Assembly: GCA_965656935.1 (NCBI GenBank)
Contig: CBFHMG010000008.1
Location: 57,806 to 121,805 of the forward strand
DNA length: 64,000 nt
Origin: M30B80 sp965656935
GTDB lineage: Bacteria > Pseudomonadota > Alphaproteobacteria > Rhodobacterales > Rhodobacteraceae
Direction: 5' to 3'
Below the pieces are notes generated by a model. It was not told where the DNA came from. It saw only the letters and a list, made by a program, of their open reading frames with translations, and searched no databases. Below, piece by piece: positions 34,977 to 42,482 of this stretch (its first letter is position 1; every line of letters begins with the position of its first letter). The position numbers were made by a program, and so were the translations under genes.

Positions 34977-36389
34977 ATGTTCCTTAGCGTTTTCGACATC
35001 TTCAAGATCGGGATAGGCCCTTCATCCTCCCATACGATTGGCCCAATGAATGCCTGCGCCCGCTTTCTGGATGCGCTCCGCAGTGGCGAACGTGAACCTG
35101 GCGCAGGCGAGGTTGCGGCCCTTGCCTGTTCGCTGCATGGATCGCTCGCCTTCACGGGCAAAGGCCATGCAACCGACCGCGCCGTCATACTTGGCTTTGC
35201 GGGGTTTCGCGCGGACACACTCGACCCTGACCAAGCACAAACCGTCTTTGAAGAGGTCACCGCCTCAGGTCATGTCACTCCAGATGGATTGCCGCCTTTA
35301 CGCTTTAACCCCGCAACTGATCTGCAGTTTGATTACGGACCACCCTTGCAGGGCCATGCCAATGGCATGATCCTGCGCGCCTTTGATGCCAGCGGCCTGC
35401 TCTATATGGAGGAGGTTTTTTATTCCATCGGTGGCGGTTTTGTTTTGACCGAACGTGAATTGAACGCGCAACAAAAAGCCAGCGCCGAGGGTCTTGCGTC
35501 GGAAAAGAAGGACGCAGGCTTTCCATTCCCCTTCGGCTCAGCCGCCGAGATGCTGTCTATGGGGCAGGCGTCTGGCAAAAGCATTGTCCAGATGAAATGG
35601 GCCAATGAATGTGCTGTGGCCCCGAAGTCGGACGTGACAAAGCGGCTAGGCATGTTGCGCGATACGATGGAAAATTGCATCGAACGCGGCTTGAAAATGG
35701 AGGGTGAACTGCCCGGTGGATTGCATGTCAAACGCCGTGCAAAACACATCCATGACCAGCTTCAGGCCGAGGCAGGGCGCAATATTTCGCAACCCCATAC
35801 GATCAATGACTGGCTTAGCGTCTATGCAATGGCTGTGAATGAAGAGAACGCAGCGGGCGGCAAGGTTGTTACGGCCCCCACCAATGGCGCAGCGGGTGTC
35901 GTGCCCTCGGTGCTGCATTATTACCGCAAGCATTGCGTCGGTGCCACTGAGGCGGGCGCGCTTGATTTCCTGATGGCGGCCGCCGCAATTGGCGGTTTGA
36001 TCAAACATAACGCCTCAATCTCGGGGGCCGAGGTTGGGTGTCAGGGTGAGGTTGGCAGCGCCGCAGCCATGGCGGCGGCAGGGCTTTGCGCAGCCCTTGG
36101 CGGCACGAATGAACAGATTGAGAATGCCGCCGAAATCGCCCTTGAACATCACCTAGGCATGACCTGCGACCCCGTCGGCGGTTTGGTTCAGGTGCCATGT
36201 ATCGAACGAAACGGTCTTGGCGCGATCAAAGCTGTCAGTGCCGCATCGCTGGCTTTACGGGGCGATGGCACGCATTTCATGCCACTGGATAATTGCATCG
36301 AGACCATGCGCCAAACAGGCCTTGATATGAGCACGAAATACAAGGAAACCAGCCAAGGCGGATTGGCTGTAAACCTGCCCGAATGCTAA
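34977..36389 (+). CDS. sdaA: L-serine ammonia-lyase (iron-sulfur type)
   Basis: Deaminates L-serine to pyruvate. This is the single-chain form of 470 residues. The N-terminal beta domain starts SVFDIFKIGIGPSSSHTIGPM. The alpha domain has TAPTNGAAGVVPSVLHYY-like sequence and the cluster cysteines in GCQGEVGSAAAM, MTCDPVGG and VPCIERN, which hold the oxygen-sensitive 4Fe-4S cluster. The 138 bases before it hold nothing I can name. It overlaps the 3' end of the convergent LacI-type gene by four bases. Confidence 0.96.
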   Translation: MFLSVFDIFKIGIGPSSSHTIGPMNACARFLDALRSGEREPGAGEVAALACSLHGSLAFTGKGHATDRAVILGFAGFRADTLDPDQAQTVFEEVTASGHVTPDGLPPLRFNPATDLQFDYGPPLQGHANGMILRAFDASGLLYMEEVFYSIGGGFVLTERELNAQQKASAEGLASEKKDAGFPFPFGSAAEMLSMGQASGKSIVQMKWANECAVAPKSDVTKRLGMLRDTMENCIERGLKMEGELPGGLHVKRRAKHIHDQLQAEAGRNISQPHTINDWLSVYAMAVNEENAAGGKVVTAPTNGAAGVVPSVLHYYRKHCVGATEAGALDFLMAAAAIGGLIKHNASISGAEVGCQGEVGSAAAMAAAGLCAALGGTNEQIENAAEIALEHHLGMTCDPVGGLVQVPCIERNGLGAIKAVSAASLALRGDGTHFMPLDNCIETMRQTGLDMSTKYKETSQGGLAVNLPEC

Positions 36390-37408
36390 AGACTGCGGAC
36401 CGTATTGCCCTCAAGAAATTCAGGGATCAACTCGATCTTTTCGTCTGACAGGGCATTGGCCGCGATGATCTCGGCGGCGCGGCGGCCAATATCGGTCCGG
36501 CGGCTATCCATCGTCGCGATGCGCATGGGAAGACCATCCAGCACCTCAAAGGAGTTAAAGCCTGCCAAGCCAATCTGGTTTGGAATATCGAAGCCTTGCT
36601 CAAGACAATAGAGCAACCCGCCCGCCGCATTCATATCGGTATTGTAATAAAGGAAATCCAGATCGGGTGTGCGTTCCAGAATTTCCTTGGTCATGCCGCG
36701 CCCTGTGCCGAACCCTGAAACGCCTGCGTAAAAACAGGTATCAGCCAAAGCCACCCCCGCCTCGGACAAGCCTTTCTCAAACCCTGCCTGCCGTTTCTGG
36801 GCGCGGTGATCAGACATGGAGGAGGACCCTAAATACCCGATCCGCCGATAGCCGCGGGCCACGATTTCCTTGGCCATCGCGCGCCCTGCCTCGAAATGCG
36901 AGATGCCAACCGCGGCTGCAACTGGATCTCCATCAAGATCCATGACCTCAACAACAGGAACGCCCGCCGCCGCCATCATGGCACGCGCCGCATCGGTATG
37001 TTCCAGCCCCGCCACGATCAGGCCCGCAGGCCGCCAGCTCAACATCTCGTAGATCACGGTTTCTTCGCGCTCGAGACCATATTGCGATGTGCCGATCACT
37101 GGTTGCAGCTCGGTCTCATCCAAGACCTGACCAATGCCCGTAAGCACTTCGGGAAAAACCATATTGGACAAAGACGGGATAACCACACCAACAAGGTTCA
37201 CACGGTTTGACGCAAGGGCGCCCGCAATCTTGTTCGGCACATATCCAAGCGAACGCGCCGCTTCGAAAACGCGCGCACGCGTCCGTTCCGAGACATCCCC
37301 GCGATTGCGCAAAACACGGCTAACGGTCATCTCCGACACGCCTGCCTGCTCCGCCACATCTCGGAGGGTCAGTTGGGGTTTTCCGTCAAAAGGGTTGCGT
37401 CCACGCAC
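36386..37408 (-). CDS. LacI-family transcriptional regulator (GntR-gluconate type)
   Basis: A 340-residue repressor. The N-terminal helix-turn-helix TLRDVAEQAGVSEMTVSRVL and hinge VPNKIAGALASNRVNLVGVV are clear, followed by a periplasmic-binding-type sensor domain. The sequence is close in style to gluconate regulators, but no gluconate gene is adjacent and its target is unknown. It starts with GTG at 37408 (RGRNPFDG). It is convergent with sdaA. Confidence 0.92.
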   Translation of the reverse strand: MRGRNPFDGKPQLTLRDVAEQAGVSEMTVSRVLRNRGDVSERTRARVFEAARSLGYVPNKIAGALASNRVNLVGVVIPSLSNMVFPEVLTGIGQVLDETELQPVIGTSQYGLEREETVIYEMLSWRPAGLIVAGLEHTDAARAMMAAAGVPVVEVMDLDGDPVAAAVGISHFEAGRAMAKEIVARGYRRIGYLGSSSMSDHRAQKRQAGFEKGLSEAGVALADTCFYAGVSGFGTGRGMTKEILERTPDLDFLYYNTDMNAAGGLLYCLEQGFDIPNQIGLAGFNSFEVLDGLPMRIATMDSRRTDIGRRAAEIIAANALSDEKIELIPEFLEGNTVRSL

Positions 37409-37526
37409 GTTCTTATCTGCTCTTTTTACCAGCTACATCCGATTGATACGCGCTGCTTTCCGGCTTGTCCAAGAGAATGAGCCTCACGCTTGCAGCCTCG
37501 CGGATTTTCAATCATTACAAAATTAT

Positions 37527-37603
37527 GGCCCCGTGGCTCAACTGGATAGAGCAGCCCCCTCCTAAGGGGCAGGTTGCAGGTTCGAATCCTGCCGGGGTCA
37601 CCA
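37527..37603 (+). tRNA. tRNA-Arg (CCU)
   Basis: A 77-base cloverleaf. Acceptor GGCCCCG pairs with CGGGGTC (one G-U). The D-arm has GGCTCAACTGGATAGAGC, anticodon stem GCCCC/GGGGC holds loop CTCCTAA with anticodon CCT, and the T-arm is GCAGGTTCGAATCCTGC. CCA is encoded. The rest of the 37409-37720 gap holds the palindrome listed next and a -35-like TTGACA at 37659. Confidence 0.98.
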
Positions 37604-37627
37604 ACTCACCTGTTTCGGTCGGCCGCT

Positions 37628-37639
37628 ATGATTAATCAT
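37628..37639. promoter_or_regulatory. 12-bp palindrome ATGATTAATCAT, possible operator
   Basis: A perfect 12-bp palindrome 20 bases before a TTGACA (37659-37664) that could be the -35 element for the F420-beta-like gene. It is not the FNR pattern, since the spacing between TGAT and ATCA is two rather than four. An operator role is inference. Confidence 0.35.
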
Positions 37640-37720
37640 GGTGATCTGTCTAGTTTAGTTGACACCGCCGGACCTTCGCAAGATGCTGTCTGACAAGGCG
37701 CTCTGCCTCAGGATGAAGAC

Positions 37721-38983
37721 ATGCCCAAAGATGCCCATCTGCCCAAGCTTTTCGCACCGGAAATCGGGGGCGCTGCGCGTGACGGGCTATGCACGGATTG
37801 CGGCGTCAGCCGAATGGGGGACGGGCGGGCTTGCGGGAAAGCCTGCCAGTTTATTCAACCCGATTACCCGAAAGCCGAAGCGCGCATTCATGGCCGCACA
37901 GCGCAACAGGATAAAGGCGAGGAAAGCTTCTTCGGCGTAACCCAAAGGATGATGCGAGCCAAGCTGGTTCCAAAGGCGCAAGGCGCGCAATGGACAGGGA
38001 TCACCACCGCTTTGGCAGAAGAATTGCTGCGCAGTGGCGCGGTGGATGCGGTGCTGACGGTCGCACCCCACCCTGATGACAAATGGAAACCGCTGCCCGT
38101 GATCGTGACTAAACCAGAAGATCTCGCGCAATGCCGCGGGATGCGCATGGGCTATGGACCGTCGGTGGCCCTGCTGGAGCCTGCCGCCCGCGCGGGGTAC
38201 AAACGCATCGCGTTTATTGGTATTCCCTGCCAAGTCTACGCGTTGCGCGCTCTGGAAGAAGAGCTTGGTTTTGAGCGGATTTACGTGATTGGCACGCCAT
38301 GCTCCGACAATACCACCACCGAGAATTTCCACCATTTCCTTTCCCTGCTTGATCACGCCCCCGAGACGATAAGCTATCTGGAGTTCCGCGCCGATTACCG
38401 CGTGGAGCTACGCTTTGATGACGGGCGCGCAACGCGGGTGGTGCCCTTTCTCAAACTTCCCATCTCCAAGCTACCCGCGGATTTCTTCCCGATAACCTGC
38501 AAGACCTGTGTCGATTACACCAATCGGCTGGCCGATATTACGGTTGGCTATATGGGTGGCGATGGCGATCAATGGCTGATCCTGCGCAATGATCGGGGGG
38601 CAGAGATGCTGGATGCGCTTGGGTCGAAACTGGAAACACGGCCCCTGACCGACAAGGGCAAACGCGATGGCGCGGTGAAAGGCTTCCTTGCCAATACCGA
38701 GCGTGCGGCGGGCGGTTTGCCTTTGCGCTCAATGCCAGATTGGGCGCGGCCCATTGTGGCCTTCCTTCAACCGCGTATCGGGCCGCGCGGTCTGGAATTT
38801 GCGCGGGCGCGCGTTGAAATGAAAGCTATTGAGACCGTCTTGCATCTGCGGCGGTCCCATGGCGCCAAGATGAAGAATATGGTGCCTGATCATATTTGGC
38901 AGATCGTTAAACGCTATGGCCTGACGCCAGCAGAGGGAGAACGGCGGAGAGCCGAAACCCGCTCCGCCGAAGAGACTCCTTGA
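37721..38983 (+). CDS. F420-hydrogenase beta-subunit-like iron-sulfur flavoprotein (FrhB/BciB family)
   Basis: A 420-residue protein of the family that holds FrhB, the 8-vinyl reductase BciB and related reductases. N-terminal cysteines C24, C27, C38 and C42 (GLCTDCG and ACGKACQF) can hold an iron-sulfur cluster. FIGIPCQVYALRALE, IGTPCSDNTT and ITCKTCVDYTNRLADI are the conserved core. Neither chlorophyll nor F420 genes are in the window, so the substrate is open. ATG 37721 has AGGA upstream. It is convergent with the JmjC gene, 0 bases apart. Confidence 0.82.
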   Translation: MPKDAHLPKLFAPEIGGAARDGLCTDCGVSRMGDGRACGKACQFIQPDYPKAEARIHGRTAQQDKGEESFFGVTQRMMRAKLVPKAQGAQWTGITTALAEELLRSGAVDAVLTVAPHPDDKWKPLPVIVTKPEDLAQCRGMRMGYGPSVALLEPAARAGYKRIAFIGIPCQVYALRALEEELGFERIYVIGTPCSDNTTTENFHHFLSLLDHAPETISYLEFRADYRVELRFDDGRATRVVPFLKLPISKLPADFFPITCKTCVDYTNRLADITVGYMGGDGDQWLILRNDRGAEMLDALGSKLETRPLTDKGKRDGAVKGFLANTERAAGGLPLRSMPDWARPIVAFLQPRIGPRGLEFARARVEMKAIETVLHLRRSHGAKMKNMVPDHIWQIVKRYGLTPAEGERRRAETRSAEETP

Positions 38984-40183
38984 TCAGACGATTTGGAGAA
39001 TGCCTTCTTTGACCAAGCGGCGCACCAGCACCAATTTACCCTCCAGATCAAGCGGACCCGCAATATCCGCCACCTTGAATTCAGGCGTTGTCAGCGCGTA
39101 TCGCAACGGTTCCTCGACATGGGGTGGGAAGGAAATATCCCCGCCATAACAAGACAGGCCAATGCTGGCCTCTTTCTCGTCATCCCCCTCAAAACGTCCC
39201 AGATCATAGATCAGATGCGGGCGCGGGCGGATTGTTGAGTTGCCGTCAAGATCATTGAGTTTGTAAATCTGCGCCATCTGCCCTTCGACGCGGGGTACGC
39301 GATTGGTCAGGAAGTCTTGCTTGAAGCCCGACATCAGCTTTTCCAAAGGCGCTTGTTCGGCCAGGCGCTTCATCAAATCCTCGAATTGGGACTGGTAGGC
39401 AGAGGCATCAAAATCGATATTGGCATGCCCTGCAGGAAGGGCCTTGCGGAATGCGGGGTCGGAATGGGCGACCACGCTAACCGCTTCGGCCAAAAGATCA
39501 GCCCATGTGCGCACCAAGAACCCTGTGGTGATATGCAGTGAGGTCTGGTCCGTGGCCACCGCGTCATGGGTCAGGCCGCGCGGCACATAAACCATATCGC
39601 CAGGTTCAAGGATGAAGCGGTCGGTTTCTTCGCCGATCGGCACATCATGGGGGTCAAAGCCTTGGGTGTTCAGGGGCAATTCGACAGGCGTGTCATAGAT
39701 ACGCCATTCCTTGGTGCCCTCAACTTGCAGGACAAGCACATCATGTTGGTCATAATGCGCACGAAACCCCTGCGAGTCAGCGGGTGTCATATAGATATTG
39801 GTCTGCACCCGCGACGACATCACGCTTTCCAAGGCCCGACAGAACCGCGCCAGTTTCGGAAGACGCTCCTGCAGGCCCGAGAGAATCACCGTCGCCCCAT
39901 CCGCAAAGAGCTGATTGACCCTGACAGGATCGATATAGCCCGATTCATATGTAAAATCGGCGGCGGTAATATTACCGCCCGCTTTGGTTACATTGATCTC
40001 GGGGGAATAGAGCCCCATGGTCGAGACGACATGGTCAATATCAGCCGATGACAGCAGGTCGCGGTAGTAGTCAGGGTCATTGCGACGCACGACAAGATGC
40101 TTTTTTTCAAAGCTGTTATCGAGGAAATCGTCGCGACTAACGGGTGCGATGGCCCAATCGAAGCTATAGGTCTGGTCTTGCAT
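38984..40183 (-). CDS. JmjC/cupin-4 Fe(II)/2-oxoglutarate oxygenase
   Basis: A 399-residue oxygenase of the cupin-4 type (YcfD/ROXA and MINA53 relatives, which hydroxylate ribosomal proteins). The iron triad is visible: His143 and Asp145 in RAHYDQHDVLVLQVEG, and His206 in GLTHDAVATDQ, with the spacing of YcfD. LQVEGTKEWRIYDTP and ILEPGDMVYVPRGL are family motifs. A C-terminal winged-helix-like part follows. ATG 40183 (AAAGAGAA upstream) gives the family N-terminus; the open frame back to 40486 does not look coding. It is divergent from the Tat peptide gene, a possible substrate. Confidence 0.88.
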   Translation of the reverse strand: MQDQTYSFDWAIAPVSRDDFLDNSFEKKHLVVRRNDPDYYRDLLSSADIDHVVSTMGLYSPEINVTKAGGNITAADFTYESGYIDPVRVNQLFADGATVILSGLQERLPKLARFCRALESVMSSRVQTNIYMTPADSQGFRAHYDQHDVLVLQVEGTKEWRIYDTPVELPLNTQGFDPHDVPIGEETDRFILEPGDMVYVPRGLTHDAVATDQTSLHITTGFLVRTWADLLAEAVSVVAHSDPAFRKALPAGHANIDFDASAYQSQFEDLMKRLAEQAPLEKLMSGFKQDFLTNRVPRVEGQMAQIYKLNDLDGNSTIRPRPHLIYDLGRFEGDDEKEASIGLSCYGGDISFPPHVEEPLRYALTTPEFKVADIAGPLDLEGKLVLVRRLVKEGILQIV

Positions 40184-40209
40184 GAAATTCTCTTTCGGCT
40201 GGCCATTGC

Positions 40210-40224
40210 TTTTCAAATTGAAAA
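40210..40224. promoter_or_regulatory. Inverted repeat TTTTCAA-A-TTGAAAA between oxygenase and peptide genes
   Basis: A perfect 7-bp inverted repeat with a single central base, 26 bases upstream of the oxygenase start in the divergent 170-base gap. Size and symmetry suit an operator for a dimeric regulator; which one is not known. Confidence 0.4.
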
Positions 40225-40276
40225 CATGCGCCGCAAGAAGAAGCAATATCGCGCGCTCCTTTGAGGTATCGAAAGA

Positions 40277-40306
40277 TTGACCGAAGCACCCAAGAGCGGG
40301 TATGTT
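40277..40306 (+). promoter_or_regulatory. Candidate promoter of the Tat peptide gene
   Basis: TTGACC (40277-40282), an 18-base spacer and TATGTT (40301-40306) face the peptide gene, leaving a leader of about 40 bases before its ATG. Confidence 0.45.
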
Positions 40307-40353
40307 GATGACGAAATCATCTTTTCGAACATCATTCGCCCTTGGAGATATCA

Positions 40354-40662
40354 ATGACCGATACCAAAAAAACCACAGAGGGCACGATGAGCCTTCGCGA
40401 TGACGAAATGACATCCGAGCGCCGCACAGGTCGCCGTAGTGTTTTGGGCCTTCTGGCCGCAGGCGGCGCTGTTGCAGCTGGCGCAAATGTCATGACGACA
40501 GATGCCGCACAAGCGCAAGCCGCCGATGTGGACAATGGCCAATGGACAGATTCGGGTAGCTGCCCGCGTGGCTATGGCGGCGCCTATACTGGCATGACAG
40601 ATTCCGACAATGGCGCGATCACTGATGCAGGCGGCTATGGCCGTGGCGCGCCTTACTGCTGA
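40354..40662 (+). CDS. Tat-exported small Gly-rich peptide with internal 14-residue repeat
   Basis: A 102-residue precursor. Residues 1-26 are charged. A twin-arginine signal follows (TGRRSVLGLLAAGG, Arg27-Arg28) and a likely cleavage after AQA (56). The 46-residue mature part is a duplication: DNGQWTDSGSCPRG (60-73) and DNGAITDAGGYGRG (85-98), identical at 8 of 14 places, then APYC. It has two cysteines, Cys70 and the C-terminal Cys102. ATG 40354 has GGAG eight bases before it, and a strong terminator follows. It could be a modified peptide, a cofactor-binding mini-protein or a structural secreted peptide. I do not know a named family. Confidence 0.8.
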   Translation: MTDTKKTTEGTMSLRDDEMTSERRTGRRSVLGLLAAGGAVAAGANVMTTDAAQAQAADVDNGQWTDSGSCPRGYGGAYTGMTDSDNGAITDAGGYGRGAPYC

Positions 40663-40686
40663 TATATTTAAGGCCATTTAAGCTTA

Positions 40687-40713
40687 GGGCACTCCAATTG
40701 GGGTGCCCTTTTT
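40687..40713 (+). terminator. Rho-independent terminator of the Tat peptide gene
   Basis: GGGCACTCC (40687-40695), loop AATT and GGGGTGCCC (40700-40708) form a 9-bp stem with one G-U pair, followed by TTTTT. It ends transcription of the peptide gene as a single-gene unit. Confidence 0.92.
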
Positions 40714-40746
40714 ATTTGGGAAATCGCCAGTTGATGACCCCGCGCG

Positions 40747-41451
40747 TCAAACCATTCTGATGACGTCTTTTTCAATCGCCAGAACATAGCCCCGACGCGC
40801 GATATTCTTGACCAACAACTCCGACACCATCTGGTTGCCAAGCGTATCGCGCAACCGTTTGATACGGGTCGCCCCAGCGGCTTCGTCGCAATCGGAAGCA
40901 TCGCGCCCCGATACCATTCCCTCGATCTCAGCACCGCTTAACACGTCATCATCCATGCGCGCTTCGGCCAATACCGACAGCGTCTCCATCGCAGCATCGG
41001 TCAGCTTGAACTCCATGTTATTGAGCAAGACCACCCGTTCCTCACGGCTCAGGATCAGGGATGAGACCTGAATGCCCGAGCGTTCAATCTCGCCCATCTT
41101 GCGATTGAGCGTGACAATCGTCACCAGAAACACAAGACAGGCGATCAAAAGCGCCGTGGCAAAAATCAACAGCACGAAAATAATCGCGCGGTAGCTGGCC
41201 AATACCTTGGAAAACGCGGTTCCCGATTGCGCCAGAACCTCCAGCAGGCGGATCGATTCACCGGTGGTGATCGCATCATTCTCGATGAATATCCTCTCGA
41301 CGCTGTCATTGAAGGCATTGGCATCGGGCAGGTTCAAGAACAGCAATAAAGCCGCAAGCGAAAGAATTGCGACGATTGCGAGAATACCAAACTGGAGAAC
41401 CCGCGTTCCGCGCGTCCGGTTGTCAGAAGCTGAGGAAATATTGCCCTGCAT
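40747..41451 (-). CDS. Membrane-anchored winged-helix regulator
   Basis: A 234-residue protein with two membrane helices (about 18-40 and 89-115) around a short periplasmic segment (41-88), and a cytoplasmic C-terminal domain. Residues 140-234 look like an OmpR-type winged helix (EFKLTDAAMETLSVLAEA through ATRIKRLRDTLGN, NIARRGYVL). The order is reversed compared with ToxR and CadC, where the DNA-binding domain is N-terminal. ATG 41451 has GGAGAG five bases before it. It overlaps the end of the upstream small secreted-protein gene by 29 bases, suggesting co-expression. The target is unknown; the neighbouring peptide gene is a candidate. Confidence 0.75.
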   Translation of the reverse strand: MQGNISSASDNRTRGTRVLQFGILAIVAILSLAALLLFLNLPDANAFNDSVERIFIENDAITTGESIRLLEVLAQSGTAFSKVLASYRAIIFVLLIFATALLIACLVFLVTIVTLNRKMGEIERSGIQVSSLILSREERVVLLNNMEFKLTDAAMETLSVLAEARMDDDVLSGAEIEGMVSGRDASDCDEAAGATRIKRLRDTLGNQMVSELLVKNIARRGYVLAIEKDVIRMV

Positions 41452-41716
41452 CGGCTCTCCGTGTCTCAAGTCCGGTTTCATCAAATAGCGACATGACTTC
41501 GAGCAATTGCCACCCTTGCTCCGCCACGCGCGGTGCGATGATGTCAAACGCCAAGCTAGGGTCGCAGCCCTCGTCGGGCAGTTCCACTACACCGTAGTGA
41601 AGACGCAAAGGGTCGTCCATCTTGGCCTTGTAATCTGCATAGCAGGCGGCATGGAGCGGGCTGGTTGCCAGTGACAAAGCGGCAGCAAGGCCGAGATATG
41701 TGAGATGCTTTTTCAT
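41423..41716 (-). CDS. Small exported protein of unknown function
   Basis: A 97-residue protein with a clear Sec signal (MKKHLTYLGLAAALSLATSPLHA) and a 74-residue mature part starting ACYADYKAKMDDPLRLHYGVV and ending QYFLSF. It has two cysteines (ACYAD and EGCDPS), which may form a disulfide in the periplasm. It is translated just before, and overlaps, the membrane-anchored regulator, so it may be its periplasmic partner, as ToxS is for ToxR; that is inference. An in-frame ATG 12 bases upstream is an alternative start. Confidence 0.7.
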   Translation of the reverse strand: MKKHLTYLGLAAALSLATSPLHAACYADYKAKMDDPLRLHYGVVELPDEGCDPSLAFDIIAPRVAEQGWQLLEVMSLFDETGLETRRADAGQYFLSF

Positions 41717-41900
41717 GGGGACGAACATGCCCAGTGCTTGGGCGCTATTCAATAACACATGCATAGGCTGGCCCTGCTTTGTGAATGTTCTTGGATAACA
41801 TCGGGCTGTTATTGTCTGTCTTTCACCGTTCAGCCGAGGCTTGGGGCATCCCGCGTTTTGTAACGCACCCCTGATTGCCCCATGCAAACGGAGACAGATA

Positions 41901-42395
41901 ATGAAACCTTTTACAAAGATACTCAGCGCCGCTGCGATCTCGTCGCTGATGGCCGTAACCTCCCTGAGCGTCACAGCCACACCCGCCCGCGCTGACAACC
42001 AGAATGTGGCGGGCATCCTGATTGGCCTTGGCGCGCTTTATGTTGTTGGCCGCGCCATTCAGGAACGCCGCGATGACCGCCGCAGCACCGCCGCCGCCAC
42101 TCCCGCACCCGAACCTGTTGCTCCGCCGCAAAATAACGGTCAGCGCGGCAATGGGCACCGCAATCAGGCTTTGGTCGCGCCTGCGCATTGCTTTGTGGAG
42201 GGCAATGACAGGATCACGCATCAATATTTTCGCGGATACCGCGCGCGCTGCATGCAGAACACTGTCGCCCGTCCGGGAAGCCTGCCGCCACAATGTGTGA
42301 CGCGGGTCACAACTGATCGCGGTCCGCGCAATATTTATGCAGGTCGCTGCCTCGCCCAGAATGGATGGCAGCGTGAGGCGGGCTTTCGTCCCTAA
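41901..42395 (+). CDS. Exported protein of unknown function
   Basis: A 164-residue protein with a Sec signal ending TPARA (residue 31 or so), then a hydrophobic stretch NVAGILIGLGALYVVGRA, a Pro/Ala/Gln-rich linker, and a Cys-containing C-terminal part (APAHCFVEG, ARCMQN, PQCVTRVT, GRCLAQNGW) whose four cysteines suggest two disulfides. The second hydrophobic stretch could anchor it. ATG 41901 has GGAGACAG upstream. The gene is divergent from the small exported protein gene. Confidence 0.75.
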   Translation: MKPFTKILSAAAISSLMAVTSLSVTATPARADNQNVAGILIGLGALYVVGRAIQERRDDRRSTAAATPAPEPVAPPQNNGQRGNGHRNQALVAPAHCFVEGNDRITHQYFRGYRARCMQNTVARPGSLPPQCVTRVTTDRGPRNIYAGRCLAQNGWQREAGFRP

Positions 42396-42429
42396 GCCCC
42401 CATCCCTAGGGATATCGAGCAGAGCGAAA

Positions 42430-42461
42430 GAAGGCGGCGGGCTAAAGGCTCCGCCGTCTTC
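42430..42461 (+). terminator. Stem-loop after the exported-protein gene
   Basis: GAAGGCGGCGG (42430-42440) and CCGCCGTCTTC (42451-42461) pair over 11 bp with one G-U and a 10-base loop. No U-run follows, so termination would be weak. It lies 35 bases after the stop and 22 before rnhB. Confidence 0.45.
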
Positions 42462-42482
42462 ACTTGTATCACGCAGGCCCGC

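Noticed and set aside
41841..41900. N-terminal extension of the exported protein gene
   Set aside because: Puts 20 residues before a clear signal peptide; ATG 41901 has a good ribosome site.
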